From CAUZIZ01 sp965222655 (GTDB lineage: Bacteria; Acidobacteriota; UBA6911; RPQK01; JAJDTT01): DNA of 64,000 nt. Shown in pieces: positions 26,629 through 35,576 of this stretch; position 1 is the stretch's first letter, and every line of letters begins with the position of its first letter. A model generated the notes under the pieces. That model did not search any database. It had not been told where the DNA came from and was given only the letters and a program-made list of their open reading frames with translations. The translations under genes and the position numbers were made by a program. The stretch spans positions 248,001-312,000 of the forward strand of contig CBDCUP010000018.1 in NCBI GenBank assembly GCA_965222655.1, given 5' to 3'.

Positions 26629-27393
26629 TTAGGTCGCTGAGGGCTGGTCTTGACTCTGAGCCAGCGAATCCGAGGGTAGCTTCTCCAAGAGGTTTCTCGC
26701 CTCCGCTAGCCCCAGAAACTGAAGGAGACGGATCACCGGCCAAGCCGGATCGATTTCACTGGGCCGCAGGCTCAACTTTCCCGAGGACGGTGAATGGTGA
26801 TGGTTGTTGTGTAGTCCTTCTCCTGCCGTCAATAGTGCCACCCATCGGATATTGGTAGCGGTGTTGTCGAAGTTGCGATAGCCAATCACATGGCAGGCAC
26901 CGTTGACCATCCCATTGAGTATGAGGTAGAGGGCACCCTGAACCAGAAAGGCAAGGATACCCGCTAGCGGTCCCAACAGGAGTACCGCCGCAACCACACC
27001 CAGGATGATTCCAATATTGCCGTGGCGCGTGACATGTCGTTCTATCCAGGTCGATTCAATGTCCTTGGTGTATCGGGCGACCGTCTCCGCGTTGCCTGCT
27101 TCCTTCTGATACATGTAGGTGTTGGTAAGGAGGACCTTCCACAGGCCTTCCAGGAGGGGGCTGTGGGGATCTCCGTGTTGATCTGAAAACTGGTGGTGCT
27201 TCCGATGCACTGCGGCCCACTGTCGTGGCTTTATCCCGGTGTGGAACCAGAGCCAGAATTGCATCAAACCCGAAACCACCGGTTTTAGTTTCACCCCACT
27301 ATGGGTCAGACATCGATGAAGGTATATGGTAGTGCACAAGTTTGAAATCTGGACTGTAACCGCAACGTAGATGGCCGCGAAAAGCAGTGTCAT
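26629..27393 (-). CDS. Membrane fatty-acid (acyl-CoA) desaturase
   Basis: 254 residues with the three histidine boxes of delta-9-type desaturases: HRCLTH (near residue 26), HRKHH (near 63) and HNNHH (near 197). Hydrophobic helices lie between them (IGIILGVVAAVLLLGPLAGI). It introduces a double bond into acyl chains at the inner membrane, using di-iron and reduced ferredoxin or similar. The last codon is followed by a TAA that is exactly the MITE target duplication, so the original C-terminus may have been longer. ATG has AAAGGATCCGTC upstream. Confidence 0.9.
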   Translation of the reverse strand: MTLLFAAIYVAVTVQISNLCTTIYLHRCLTHSGVKLKPVVSGLMQFWLWFHTGIKPRQWAAVHRKHHQFSDQHGDPHSPLLEGLWKVLLTNTYMYQKEAGNAETVARYTKDIESTWIERHVTRHGNIGIILGVVAAVLLLGPLAGILAFLVQGALYLILNGMVNGACHVIGYRNFDNTATNIRWVALLTAGEGLHNNHHHSPSSGKLSLRPSEIDPAWPVIRLLQFLGLAEARNLLEKLPSDSLAQSQDQPSAT

Positions 27394-27717
27394 GACGGAT
27401 CCTTTCTTATCTTATATCTGAGGTGAGGCTTTAGCGCGTGACCACCTTGGAGGAAGCGATTCCGCAAGACAACCCTCGCTCTCAGTGTCCCCGGGGGTTG
27501 TCCCGAGCACCTGGCACCGGCCAAGCGCACTTCGCGATTATACCATCTTATAGGGCGCATACAACCAGGATTTCACCTCTCCCACCATCGCGACCTGAGA
27601 CCTCGATGGTCCACATGGACCTGCGTCGCGAAATGAAGATGTTCCGCCGGACACAGTCGGCTATCAGACATTGGTGAGAAGTAGCCGCCTATGCTATCCT
27701 CCTGGTCCGGAGGAGCC
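27394..27717. other. Intergenic region, no supported gene
   Basis: 324 bp between the divergent desaturase and isomerase-like genes. It should contain both promoters, but I cannot pick one with confidence. A 79-codon open frame here has no ribosome binding site or recognisable sequence. Confidence 0.5.
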
Positions 27718-28716
27718 ATGGCAAGACCCGTTACCCTTTTTACCGGACAGTGGGCGGATCTCGACTTCAAGACGATGTGCGCCAAGGCCAAGGAGTTCGG
27801 CTACGATGGACTGGAGTTGGCCTGCTGGGGAGACCATTTCGATGTCACCAGGGCGCTGCAGGAAGAGGACTATTGTCAGGGGCGCAGGGACCTGCTGAAT
27901 CAACACGGCTTGAAGTGCCTTGCCATCAGCAATCATCTAGTCGGACAAGCCATCTGCGACAACATTGATTCCCGGCACCAGGCCATCCTCCCTGCGCACG
28001 TGTGGGGAGACGGGGATCCCGAGGGTGTCCGCCAACGTGCCGCCGAAGAGATGAAAAATACGGCCCGGGCCGCTTCCCGCTTGGGAGTCAAGGTAGTGAA
28101 CGGCTTCAGCGGAAGCAGCATCTGGCATCTCCTCTATTCCTTTCCCCCCACTGATCCCAAGTTCATTGATGAAGGCTATCAGGACTTCGCCGATCGCTGG
28201 CTGCCCATTCTCGACACTTTCCAGGAAGCCGGAATTCGTTTCGCACTGGAAGTGCACCCCACCGAGATTGCATTCGACATCTCGAGTAGCCAACGTGCGC
28301 TCGAAGCCTTGGACGCTCACCCTGCATTCGGATTCAACTACGATCCCAGCCATCTGGGATACCAGGGCGTCGACTATGTGGGGTTTATCCGTATTTTTTC
28401 TGACCGTATCTTCCACGTCCACATGAAGGACGTCTATTGGTCCTCTGAACCTTGCCGGGCGGGCGTTTTTGGAGGCCATCTGCCCTTCGGGCACCCAGAC
28501 CGTTACTGGGATTTCCGTTCCCTCGGCCGAGGTGGGGTCCGCTTCGAAGAGATAATCCGCGCCCTCAACGAGGTCGGATACGAGGGCCCGCTCTCGGTGG
28601 AATGGGAAGACGCGGGAATGGATCGGGAACACGGAGCAACCGAATCAGCGGCCTACACAAAGCAGATCGACTTCAAGCGCTCCGAGGCGGCTTTCGATGC
28701 TGCGTTTAGTGAATAG
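27718..28716 (+). CDS. Sugar phosphate isomerase/epimerase (xylose-isomerase-like TIM barrel)
   Basis: 332 residues from ATG 27718 (GGAGGAGCC upstream). The family is AP_endonuc_2. Metal ligands are expected in EVHPTEIAFD, NYDPSHLGYQG, HVHMKD and the C-terminal LSVEWEDAGMD. Other segments are GYDGLELACWGDHFD and VKVVNGFSGSSIW. It likely isomerises a keto-sugar or inositol derivative in the cytoplasm. Together with the dehydrogenase at 28800 and the second barrel at 29897 it suggests an inositol- or sugar-lactone-type catabolic group. Confidence 0.88.
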   Translation: MARPVTLFTGQWADLDFKTMCAKAKEFGYDGLELACWGDHFDVTRALQEEDYCQGRRDLLNQHGLKCLAISNHLVGQAICDNIDSRHQAILPAHVWGDGDPEGVRQRAAEEMKNTARAASRLGVKVVNGFSGSSIWHLLYSFPPTDPKFIDEGYQDFADRWLPILDTFQEAGIRFALEVHPTEIAFDISSSQRALEALDAHPAFGFNYDPSHLGYQGVDYVGFIRIFSDRIFHVHMKDVYWSSEPCRAGVFGGHLPFGHPDRYWDFRSLGRGGVRFEEIIRALNEVGYEGPLSVEWEDAGMDREHGATESAAYTKQIDFKRSEAAFDAAFSE

Positions 28717-28799
28717 ATCCCAAGATACAGACAAATCGCAAGCACCAAAGAGCGGACTAGCCAATCGGCGTTTTAACGTTATAAAGCCTTTTATAGTCG

Positions 28800-29819
28800 C
28801 TAGCGGATGGATGCCACTTGCACGGTCTGCCCAGTGTGCAGAGCCTGGGTGGCCGCCACACCGATCCGCAGCGCCTCGATGCCATCTTCCACTGTGACCG
28901 GTGAGGGCTTTCCGGTCAGCACATTCTCTGCGAAACGATGCAGTTGCGCCTCGTAGGCGCCCTTGAAGCGTTCAGGGAAGTAGGGAACCGTGTCGTGACT
29001 GACCTGGTTCTCGGTTAGCACCAGCAGTGGAGTTTCTCTCAAGTACCCGATGCGCAGCGTGCCCTCGGTGCCCAGAATCTCGGTGGACACATCATAGCCG
29101 TAGATCCCCGTTCGGCTCAGATCCACTACGCCCAGACCTCCGGCTTCGAAGGTCAGGCTGACGATGGCATTGTCCACATCCCCCGTCTTTTCAAATTCCG
29201 GGTGAACCAGGGCTCCGCCCACAGTGCTCACCTGTTTGACGTCACCCATGAACCAGCGGGCCGCATCAAAATCGTGCATTCCCATATCGATGACGGTTCC
29301 GCCGCTCTTCTCCAGGTCCAGGAAATCCAAAGGGGGTGGATAGGGATCCCGAGAGGAACTCTTGCACAGGACGGGGGTGCCGATCACACCTTCATCGATC
29401 TTCTTCTTGGCGACCGCATGCCCGGCGTCGAAACGGCGCATGAAACCCAACTGGAAATAGATGCCGCTTGTCTCGACGGATCGCTTGACGGCCAACGCAT
29501 CTTCCAGCGAGATGGAGACCGGTTTTTCACAAAAGACGGCCCTGCCGCGAGCCGCTGCCTCCTCCACCAGGGCCCGGTGGGTGTGGGTGGGCGTAACGAT
29601 TATGACCGCGTCGACGTCCCCGTCATCCAGCAGCTGGGAAGGGGTGTCGTAGGATCGGGAAATTTTCAGCTGGGTTGCCATTTGATCCGCTCTTCCCGAA
29701 TGGGTGTCGGCCAGGGCTACCAGCTCGAACGGGGTGCGAAGTCCCGCCAGGATGCGGGCGTAGGTCGCTCCAAGGCGTCCCAGTCCTATCAGTCCCAGTC
29801 GAAGAGTCGCGTTGGTCAT
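28800..29819 (-). CDS. Gfo/Idh/MocA oxidoreductase (inositol 2-dehydrogenase-like)
   Basis: 339 residues. The Rossmann fold is at the N-terminus (LGLIGLGRLGATYARILAG), followed by VIIVTPTHTHRALVEEA, the catalytic-lysine motif CEKPVS near residue 95, the substrate motif GFMRRFDAGH and the C-terminal domain TVIDMGMHDFDAARW. The RRFD and HDFDAARW motifs are those of myo-inositol 2-dehydrogenases (IolG), so inositol is a reasonable but unproven substrate. I start at ATG 29819 and drop the upstream extension of the frame, which is repeat-derived. Confidence 0.85.
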   Translation of the reverse strand: MTNATLRLGLIGLGRLGATYARILAGLRTPFELVALADTHSGRADQMATQLKISRSYDTPSQLLDDGDVDAVIIVTPTHTHRALVEEAAARGRAVFCEKPVSISLEDALAVKRSVETSGIYFQLGFMRRFDAGHAVAKKKIDEGVIGTPVLCKSSSRDPYPPPLDFLDLEKSGGTVIDMGMHDFDAARWFMGDVKQVSTVGGALVHPEFEKTGDVDNAIVSLTFEAGGLGVVDLSRTGIYGYDVSTEILGTEGTLRIGYLRETPLLVLTENQVSHDTVPYFPERFKGAYEAQLHRFAENVLTGKPSPVTVEDGIEALRIGVAATQALHTGQTVQVASIR

Positions 29820-29896
29820 ACGGTGCTCGGTGTTTGGAACTTGTTTGTATTTTGTCTGTAGCTCGTATCTTGCACCTTGGGATTTTCTTCGATGGC

Positions 29897-30820
29897 CTAG
29901 CTTTCGAACAACACCTTCAACCGGGCGACATGCCTGGGGATGGCAACCTGGGCATCCTCGGCGGCTTCGTATTCGAGCGCGACCCAACCTTTGTAGTTTG
30001 CCTTGATCAGAATGTCTCTGAGGCGTTCCAGGTCGGTTGGGACCTTTTCTTCCCCCTTATAAACCTCGACCTTGACCTGGACATTGACGGCCCGGGGAGC
30101 GGCCAGAGCCAGTTCGTCGTAGGGGTCGGTTCGATAGTTTCCCGTGTCGAGATTGATACCGAACCAGGGGTGTTCTCCCACCGCATCGCAAATAGCTAGA
30201 TGGTCGGCGGCGCGAGCAGTGATTCCACCGTGGTTTTCCAGGCCCAGCATGACGCCTCTCTCGGAGGCTTTCTCCAGTACTTCCTTGATGGAGTCCGCTA
30301 CCCACTGGATGCCTGTCTCTTTTTCGACCCCCTCCGGGAGCGATCCGGCAAAAATGCGAATGTGGGGAGCGAAAAGGTCGGCGGCATGGTCGATCCACTG
30401 TTTGGCCTGAGCCACTTCCTTGGCCCTCTCCTTCCCGGGAGGCAGGCAGAAATTGTTGCCGATCGCGGTGCCGCTCACGGTAATGCCTTGTCGGAAGGCG
30501 CGCTGCCGTAATTGCTGCAGATACTTCCGGTCGAAGCCCTTCTTGAAATAGTAGGAGGTGAGCTCTATCCCAGACAGATTCAGGGAGCCGCACCAGTCGG
30601 TCAGATCGAAGAGGTCGATCTGACCCGAGTTCAACGCGTCTCGCACGGAATAGGCGGCCAGGGAGACGCGCATATTTCGAGGCCGAAGCGTGGGAGCGGC
30701 GCCGCTCTTGGTGCCCTTTTCGTCTTGGCCACCCAGAGCCCGCAGCGGCAAGGCGACGGCGCCTAGTCCAACCGTAGCGGCCAGTGCCCGGCGGCGAGAG
30801 ATGGGATTGCTATCCTTCAC
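29897..30820 (-). CDS. Tat-exported sugar phosphate isomerase/epimerase
   Basis: 307 residues from GTG 30820, which has a perfect AGGAGG six bases upstream. A twin-arginine signal (NPISRRRALAATVGLGAVAL) precedes an AP_endonuc_2 barrel with GIELTSYYF, MLGLENHGGIT, GINLDTGNY and the C-terminal WVALEYEAAED. Export of this fold is common in Planctomycetes and Acidobacteria, where it is paired with Gfo/Idh proteins, as here. Substrate unknown. The start chosen removes a long, non-homologous N-terminal extension of the frame. Confidence 0.88.
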   Translation of the reverse strand: MKDSNPISRRRALAATVGLGAVALPLRALGGQDEKGTKSGAAPTLRPRNMRVSLAAYSVRDALNSGQIDLFDLTDWCGSLNLSGIELTSYYFKKGFDRKYLQQLRQRAFRQGITVSGTAIGNNFCLPPGKERAKEVAQAKQWIDHAADLFAPHIRIFAGSLPEGVEKETGIQWVADSIKEVLEKASERGVMLGLENHGGITARAADHLAICDAVGEHPWFGINLDTGNYRTDPYDELALAAPRAVNVQVKVEVYKGEEKVPTDLERLRDILIKANYKGWVALEYEAAEDAQVAIPRHVARLKVLFES

Positions 30821-30837
30821 TTTTCCTCCTCTCAGAA

Positions 30838-32049
30838 CTACCGCCCAAGATCGGGTGAGTGTGCCACCATCATGATCTCTACCAGCGCCTCCGGAGCCAT
30901 CAGCCGAGTCGCGACCGTGCTCCGGGCTGGTGGAGGAGCAGGTAGAAGTTCGCGGTACACTTCGTTCATGGCAGCGTAGTGACGAGCGTCCGCCAGATAG
31001 ACGTTGGCCTCTACCACGTGGCGGAAGTCCAGACCTTCCTGAGACAGGGTTGCTCGAAGATTCTCCAGGGTCTGGCGGACCTGGGAGCGGATGTCTCCTG
31101 CCCAGCCCTCGGGTCCCTTTCCCACCATGCCAGCCAGATAGAGATGCCGGCCGGCCTGGATGCCCGGCGAAAACGGGCTTTTGGAGCGGGGTGCACCCGG
31201 AACCGCTACTACTCGTTTGGGTGCTCTCTCGGCAACACACTGGATCTCGATCTGCCAATCCACGTTCATCAGTCGAGCTTCGACCGTAGCCCGAGCGGGT
31301 GGGTTCTTGGCAAAGAAGGGACGGTAGGCTTCGTTCATCGCTGCGAAGTTACGCGAGTCGTTGAGGTAGACCCGCGAAGAGACGACGTTCGAGTAGTCCA
31401 TCCCGGCCGCCTGCAGGATCTTTCCGATGCCCTCCATTGTCGACTTGGTTTGATCGGCCGTATCTCCTGCAAGCAGACGACCCGTAGCCGGATCGATGCT
31501 GATCATGCCCGAGACGAACAGCGTGTCGCCTGCAAGGACTCCCCAACTGAAGGGGGAGCCGGGCTGTTTCCACCCATCCGGAAGCACGATCTCCTTTTCT
31601 ACGCCCTTCCGGGCAGCCACGAAGGCGATTTCGACCAGTGCCTGGGGAAAGACGATGCCTCCTTCTACCGTGGCACGGGCGGGAGGATCCTTGGGGAAAT
31701 ACTCGCGGAAGACCCGATTCATCCCGGCAAAGTGGCGGGCGTCCGAAAGGTAGACATTGGCATTGACCACGGAGGAGAAATCCAATCCTGCCGCCTCGAG
31801 CACACGATCCAGATTATCCAGGGTTTGTCGTGTCTGAGCTTCGATGCCGCCTTTGATGTCGGTGGTACCCGGCACGTTCCCCAGGGAACCGGATAGAAAC
31901 AGAAAGTCATCCGCGAGAATCCCGGGACTGAAAGGCAAACCCGCCAGACTCGAGTTGGGAGGAGCAACCACTTGGTGTTGGACTTTCTTGTGAGAGGTCC
32001 AACCGAGCAGTATCCCCAGCAGCACCAGGCCCAGAAGCAGTTTCTTCAT
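30838..32049 (-). CDS. Exported protein with three tandem RidA (YjgF/UK114) domains
   Basis: 403 residues: an N-terminal membrane/signal helix (MKKLLLGLVLLGILLGW), then three RidA-like domains at about residues 32-148, 155-275 and 285-400. Each repeats the pattern LFLSG..Q(T/V)RQTL(D/E)NL and NVYL(S/A)DARHFA(A/G)MN. Each also has the active-site arginine (DPPARATVEGG, NPPARATVEAR, PPPARSTVATR) and the glutamate (VEI, QIEI, VEI). RidA normally forms homotrimers that deaminate reactive enamines. This gene would make a covalent trimer outside the cytoplasm. It lies 17 bp upstream of the Tat-exported barrel. Confidence 0.9.
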   Translation of the reverse strand: MKKLLLGLVLLGILLGWTSHKKVQHQVVAPPNSSLAGLPFSPGILADDFLFLSGSLGNVPGTTDIKGGIEAQTRQTLDNLDRVLEAAGLDFSSVVNANVYLSDARHFAGMNRVFREYFPKDPPARATVEGGIVFPQALVEIAFVAARKGVEKEIVLPDGWKQPGSPFSWGVLAGDTLFVSGMISIDPATGRLLAGDTADQTKSTMEGIGKILQAAGMDYSNVVSSRVYLNDSRNFAAMNEAYRPFFAKNPPARATVEARLMNVDWQIEIQCVAERAPKRVVAVPGAPRSKSPFSPGIQAGRHLYLAGMVGKGPEGWAGDIRSQVRQTLENLRATLSQEGLDFRHVVEANVYLADARHYAAMNEVYRELLPAPPPARSTVATRLMAPEALVEIMMVAHSPDLGR

Positions 32050-32315
32050 GACGGAACCAAAGATACAAGATACAAGCTAGGAAGCAAATCCCAAGATACA
32101 AGATACAAACAAGTTCCGAATTCCAAATTCCAAGGTACAAAACAGGTGGCAGAATCCGATCCCTCACGGCGGGACACGGCTGCGTGGTCCACTCGATGCA
32201 GGTTTGTGATTTGGAATTGGGGATTTGAGATTTGTTTGTATCTTGTTTCTTGTATCTTGGTACTTGCTTCTCTATTGGGATTTGATTTTGATCCGGTGTA
32301 TCTTGGGTTTCCAGA
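32050..32315. repeat. Inverted CAAGATACAAGATACAA repeat block
   Basis: The gap before the MFS gene is an imperfect palindrome. AGATACAAGATACAA and AATCCCAAGATACAAG on the left (32055-32105) are mirrored by TTGTATCTTGTTTCTTGTAT and TTGGTACTTGC on the right (32235-32275). AATTCCAAATTCC and GATTTGGAATTGGGG lie inside. Related single copies are at 3188-3225 and 29825-29885. No gene is supported. Confidence 0.7.
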
Positions 32316-33578
32316 ATGTTGCGTCGGTACCTTCAGTTGGTTCCCTATCGGAGCCGTCCTGCCTTTCTCTATGAGAGCTTCTACAGCATCGGCCGGGGAT
32401 GCTTCATCGCGCTTTGGCCCTTTAGCTGGGTCGTGCTCAAGACGGAGCTGGGAGGCGAGCTGTGGCACCTGGCAGCGATCGGTTCCCTCTGGGGGCTGGC
32501 GGGTCTGGTGGCGCCGGTCTGGGCTCGACTGGGCCGGAGAATAGGACTTCGCCGGCTGGTCGTGTGGCCTAACATAGGTGCTGGATTCAGCCTGGTGGCC
32601 GTGGCATTTGTTTCCGGTCCCAGCTCGTTTGTTCTTCTCATGGTGATGGCGTTTCTGATAGGGGCTCCGACGCGATTGACCGAAATGGGTTTGTATCGTG
32701 TTCTCTATCCTCCCAGTCATCGCTCGCTGGCGGTAGGTTTCATGAAGGGTATTGGTGTCGTGTCGGGTAGCGCGGCGACGCTGCTGGGCACCTGGCTGAT
32801 TGGGGCCTTCGATTCCCGCCACGGGATCCTCTACGCGCTGGTCGGGATCCTGATGATGGCCTCGGCCTGGTTCTACGGGAAGATCCCCATCCCCCGCTCG
32901 GCGCAAGTTCTGACCCGGCAGAGTGGCACCCCCAGAGCCAGTTTTTCTCAAGTGCTGGCTGCTCTTTCTGCGAACCCGCGCTTTCTCCGATATCAGAGGG
33001 CCTTTTTTTCCGCCGGATTCGGGAACTTCATGTCCATGGCCCTGGTGGCAGAGGTGATGCGGGAAAGTATCGACGCTCCAGTGTGGGCGCTTGGTGCCGT
33101 CGTTGCGATCTTCCCTTTTATCTTGCAGCCTATCTCGGCCCCTTTCTGGGGACGCTATCTGGATCGGGTGAGCCCGATGAGAGCCCGCGCCGTCTTCAGC
33201 TCCTTGATGGTTGCCACTTATACATTGTATTGCTATGGAGGCGTGACGTTGCAGTTGTGGCCCTTCTTGATTGGAAGCCTGATGCAGGGAATCACGACCA
33301 GCGGTAATCACATCAACTGGACCACCGGAAATCTGTACTTCGCGCGCGCCGAACACGTTTCCCTCTATAACAGCTTCCACATGGCCTCGACCGGCGTCCG
33401 GGCTTTGATCGCACCGCTGGTGGGCGCCTGGCTCTTCAGCTCGATGCAATTGGGTCCCTGGGTATTTGCGATCTCCGCGATGTTGGCCGCCCTAGGGGGC
33501 TTCTTGATGCTTCGCCTGGAGCGATCCGATGGCGGAATTAGTCAGGAGCAGGAAGAAGCAGCCACCGTCTCGGGTTAG
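32316..33578 (+). CDS. Major facilitator superfamily transporter
   Basis: 420 residues with about 12 membrane helices. The N-terminal half includes LGRRIGLRRLVVWPNIGAGF (an MFS loop 2-3 type basic motif) and VGFMKGIGVVSGSAATLLGT. The C-terminal half includes WGRYLDRVSPMRARAVFSSL, the equivalent loop, and FHMASTGVRALIAPLVGAWL. It is likely an inner-membrane exporter or importer whose substrate may relate to the neighbouring sugar/inositol genes. The first residues overlap the end of the inverted repeat block. Confidence 0.8.
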   Translation: MLRRYLQLVPYRSRPAFLYESFYSIGRGCFIALWPFSWVVLKTELGGELWHLAAIGSLWGLAGLVAPVWARLGRRIGLRRLVVWPNIGAGFSLVAVAFVSGPSSFVLLMVMAFLIGAPTRLTEMGLYRVLYPPSHRSLAVGFMKGIGVVSGSAATLLGTWLIGAFDSRHGILYALVGILMMASAWFYGKIPIPRSAQVLTRQSGTPRASFSQVLAALSANPRFLRYQRAFFSAGFGNFMSMALVAEVMRESIDAPVWALGAVVAIFPFILQPISAPFWGRYLDRVSPMRARAVFSSLMVATYTLYCYGGVTLQLWPFLIGSLMQGITTSGNHINWTTGNLYFARAEHVSLYNSFHMASTGVRALIAPLVGAWLFSSMQLGPWVFAISAMLAALGGFLMLRLERSDGGISQEQEEAATVSG

Positions 33579-33604
33579 GGTGCTCCTCCGTCGGATCGTA
33601 CAGG

Positions 33605-33745
33605 AAAGAAACTTCAGTCGAGGGACGTGGCGGCGGTCTCCAGGCCGCCGTGCTTCGAGCCAAGAGGCTCGAAAGTGGAAGACTTCGGCCTGGAGACCGA
33701 ATCCACGTCCGCCAACCGCCGGAACCAGATGAAGCTTCAGCTTAG
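33605..33745. repeat. Palindromic repeat, GGTCTCCAGGCCGCCG family
   Basis: Outer arms ACGTGGCGGCGGTCTCCAGG and CCTGGAGACCGAATCCACGT enclose an inner stem TTCGAGCC...GGCTCGAA, and the block ends with GATGAAGCTTCAGCTTAG. It is the same module as at 21105-21175 and 53096-53176. It lies downstream of the MFS gene and could act as a transcription or mRNA boundary. Confidence 0.75.
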
Positions 33746-33826
33746 AATAGCGGGTTGGGGAAAAGGCAGAGGCATCTTGATTCCACCCCACTGCATATAA
33801 CTGCATATAAGGGTTATCTATTACTA

Positions 33827-35563
33827 CCTAAATTGAGCGATTCTACTCATTTTAGCGAAAATGAAGGTCGCACAGATGCGAGTTCCGACGGCAGAGGGTT
33901 CCGGGTGAGTTCAGAAGGGTGGAGGGTGGCGATTTTCCCTCGCGAAAGGGAGCAGCGACCCTGAGCCGAGGCGATAGCGGGCACACGGGGGCCCTGAGGC
34001 TGGAAGGAGGCTTTGGTTTTTTGAGATTTAGACCCAGGCGAAAGGCGGCGGGTGGGCGCTCTTGCGCCAGAGCCGGTCGATTTGAAGCTGCTTCCAGGTG
34101 GCGGCCGTTACTTTCAGCAGGATCTGGCCGGCATGGCGGACGATTTTCCCCGCCACGTCGATGATCCGCCGACGTAAGGTCGTGGGGTAGCAGTTGAGCG
34201 GCACCACCGGCTGGCACACATCTTCCTTGAAACACTCGTAAAGGAAAAAGGCCACCAGCAACGTGTAGTAATAGGCCGCGTTGGCAGCAAAGCGTTTAAA
34301 CGGAAGAGTCTGTGAGGTAAAGTCCTTCAGGGCTCGATGCACTAACTCATCGGCTCCCCGTCCCTGATAGCCTTGCAGGATCGCCTCGGCTTGAAGCCAA
34401 CGCTCGAGCCCCGCTTGCTGGAGCTGCTCGTCCACGGCGGAGCCGCAACCGAGATTGGTGTACAGGATCTGATCGGGACGGGCAAAGGCCAAAAGGCGCT
34501 GCTGATCCTCATAAGCCGGTCGGCAGAACAGGGCCCGGCGGAACTTCTCCCAGCTACCCCGCCGGTTTCCCAGTTCCACATAGTGCCACTCCTGATCGCC
34601 GTTGCGAGAGACTCCCCAGGCCGTTTCCTCCAGCTGCAAGATGTACTGTTGCACATCGCCATAGAGCTTGCCGGCGACGATGTAGCCGACCTGGAGTTCT
34701 TCCAAGACCTTCAGCAGCTTCTGATCGAAAAAGCCGCTGTCCAGGCGCACGATGATGGGTACCTCGGAGCGGTACTTTCGGCGAATCTTCCGGATCAGAT
34801 GACTCAGGGTCTTCGGGGCCGTGTCGGCGTGGTTGGAGTGCTTGTCTCCTCCCCGAAAGACGGCATCGATGAGCAAGCGGCCCCAGGTGACCTGAAGCGG
34901 CTGAAACCCTTTGACTCGTTTGTAGGTCGGCGCCACGCCGTGGCGCTGGGGGGCCTCGTCGTTGTCCATCACCATGGTATCCATCCCCAGCAGAATCAGG
35001 GGCGGCTGTTGCAATCGCAGCCGCCACAGGAACAGCTGCTGCAGGAGTCGGCGAAAGAGCCAGATGCGCCACATGGAAAAGCGGCCGAAAAAGCGCTTGA
35101 CCGCGTGAGAGGACAGCAAGGCCTCGGGCTTCGTCTCGATCGCTGCTCCATAGCCCGGATCCTCCTTCAAGGCTTCGAAGGACACCAAATGGCGACTCGA
35201 TCCGTCTAGGAAGAAGCACCACAGCTGTTTGAAGATCTCCGTCACCGGCTGTCCTTTGCGGCTTTTGCGCAAGGAGCCAAACAGCCGATCCAGATCAGGG
35301 TCCAGACCCAAGCTCCGCACATAGCGGACAAACAGGCTCAGCCCGGCGCGTCCGGTCAAGGTCTCCGAGGTGGGTTGCACGTCGTCTATCCTTCGGGAAA
35401 CAGACGCCTCAGAATGACGGGGAAGGGTGCTATAGTGGCTCACAGTTGTTTTACCTTCTGGGTTAGGAGCTTTTCGGTAGCCCATCTACCGCTAACTCCT
35501 AGCCCAGCAACATCTTAACTCAAAGATGTGACATCCCTAGGCCCATCAATCGCTCAATTTAGG
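33827..35563 (-). mobile_element. IS1380-family insertion sequence (1737 bp)
   Basis: Inverted ends CCTAAATTGAGCGAT (33827) and ATCGCTCAATTTAGG (ending 35563) are flanked by the 5-bp duplication TACTA (33822-33826 and 35564-35568). One full-length transposase is inside, so this copy looks complete and potentially active. Its right end lies 13 bp from the start codon of the gene at 35577. Confidence 0.93.
34028..35485 (-). CDS. IS1380-family transposase
   Basis: Up to 485 residues, intact. DDE-type features are LLGMDTMVMDNDEAPQRHG (first Asp), PIIVRLDSGFFDQKLLKVLE (second Asp, the characteristic DSGF motif of IS1380), and QGRGADELVHRALKDFTSQT with the acidic residue in the expected region. 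The C-terminus (FAANAAYYYTLLVAFFLYEC) is also typical. The N-terminal VRYVRSLGLDPDLDRLFGSL is the family DNA-binding part. It catalyses cut-and-paste of the surrounding element. Confidence 0.95.
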   Translation of the reverse strand: MGYRKAPNPEGKTTVSHYSTLPRHSEASVSRRIDDVQPTSETLTGRAGLSLFVRYVRSLGLDPDLDRLFGSLRKSRKGQPVTEIFKQLWCFFLDGSSRHLVSFEALKEDPGYGAAIETKPEALLSSHAVKRFFGRFSMWRIWLFRRLLQQLFLWRLRLQQPPLILLGMDTMVMDNDEAPQRHGVAPTYKRVKGFQPLQVTWGRLLIDAVFRGGDKHSNHADTAPKTLSHLIRKIRRKYRSEVPIIVRLDSGFFDQKLLKVLEELQVGYIVAGKLYGDVQQYILQLEETAWGVSRNGDQEWHYVELGNRRGSWEKFRRALFCRPAYEDQQRLLAFARPDQILYTNLGCGSAVDEQLQQAGLERWLQAEAILQGYQGRGADELVHRALKDFTSQTLPFKRFAANAAYYYTLLVAFFLYECFKEDVCQPVVPLNCYPTTLRRRIIDVAGKIVRHAGQILLKVTAATWKQLQIDRLWRKSAHPPPFAWV

Positions 35564-35576
35564 TACTATATAGGCG

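Noticed and set aside
26195..26743. Minus-strand open frames across the two MITEs
   Set aside because: They run through inverted-repeat ends and mirror each other at the termini; no protein family resemblance.
27438..27677. 79-codon plus-strand open frame between the desaturase and isomerase genes
   Set aside because: No ribosome binding site, no recognisable motif, and it occupies the space where two divergent promoters must be.
32046..33449. 467-codon minus-strand open frame opposite the MFS transporter
   Set aside because: Low-complexity, His/Arg/Gly-rich translation typical of antisense shadow; the plus strand encodes a clear 12-helix carrier.
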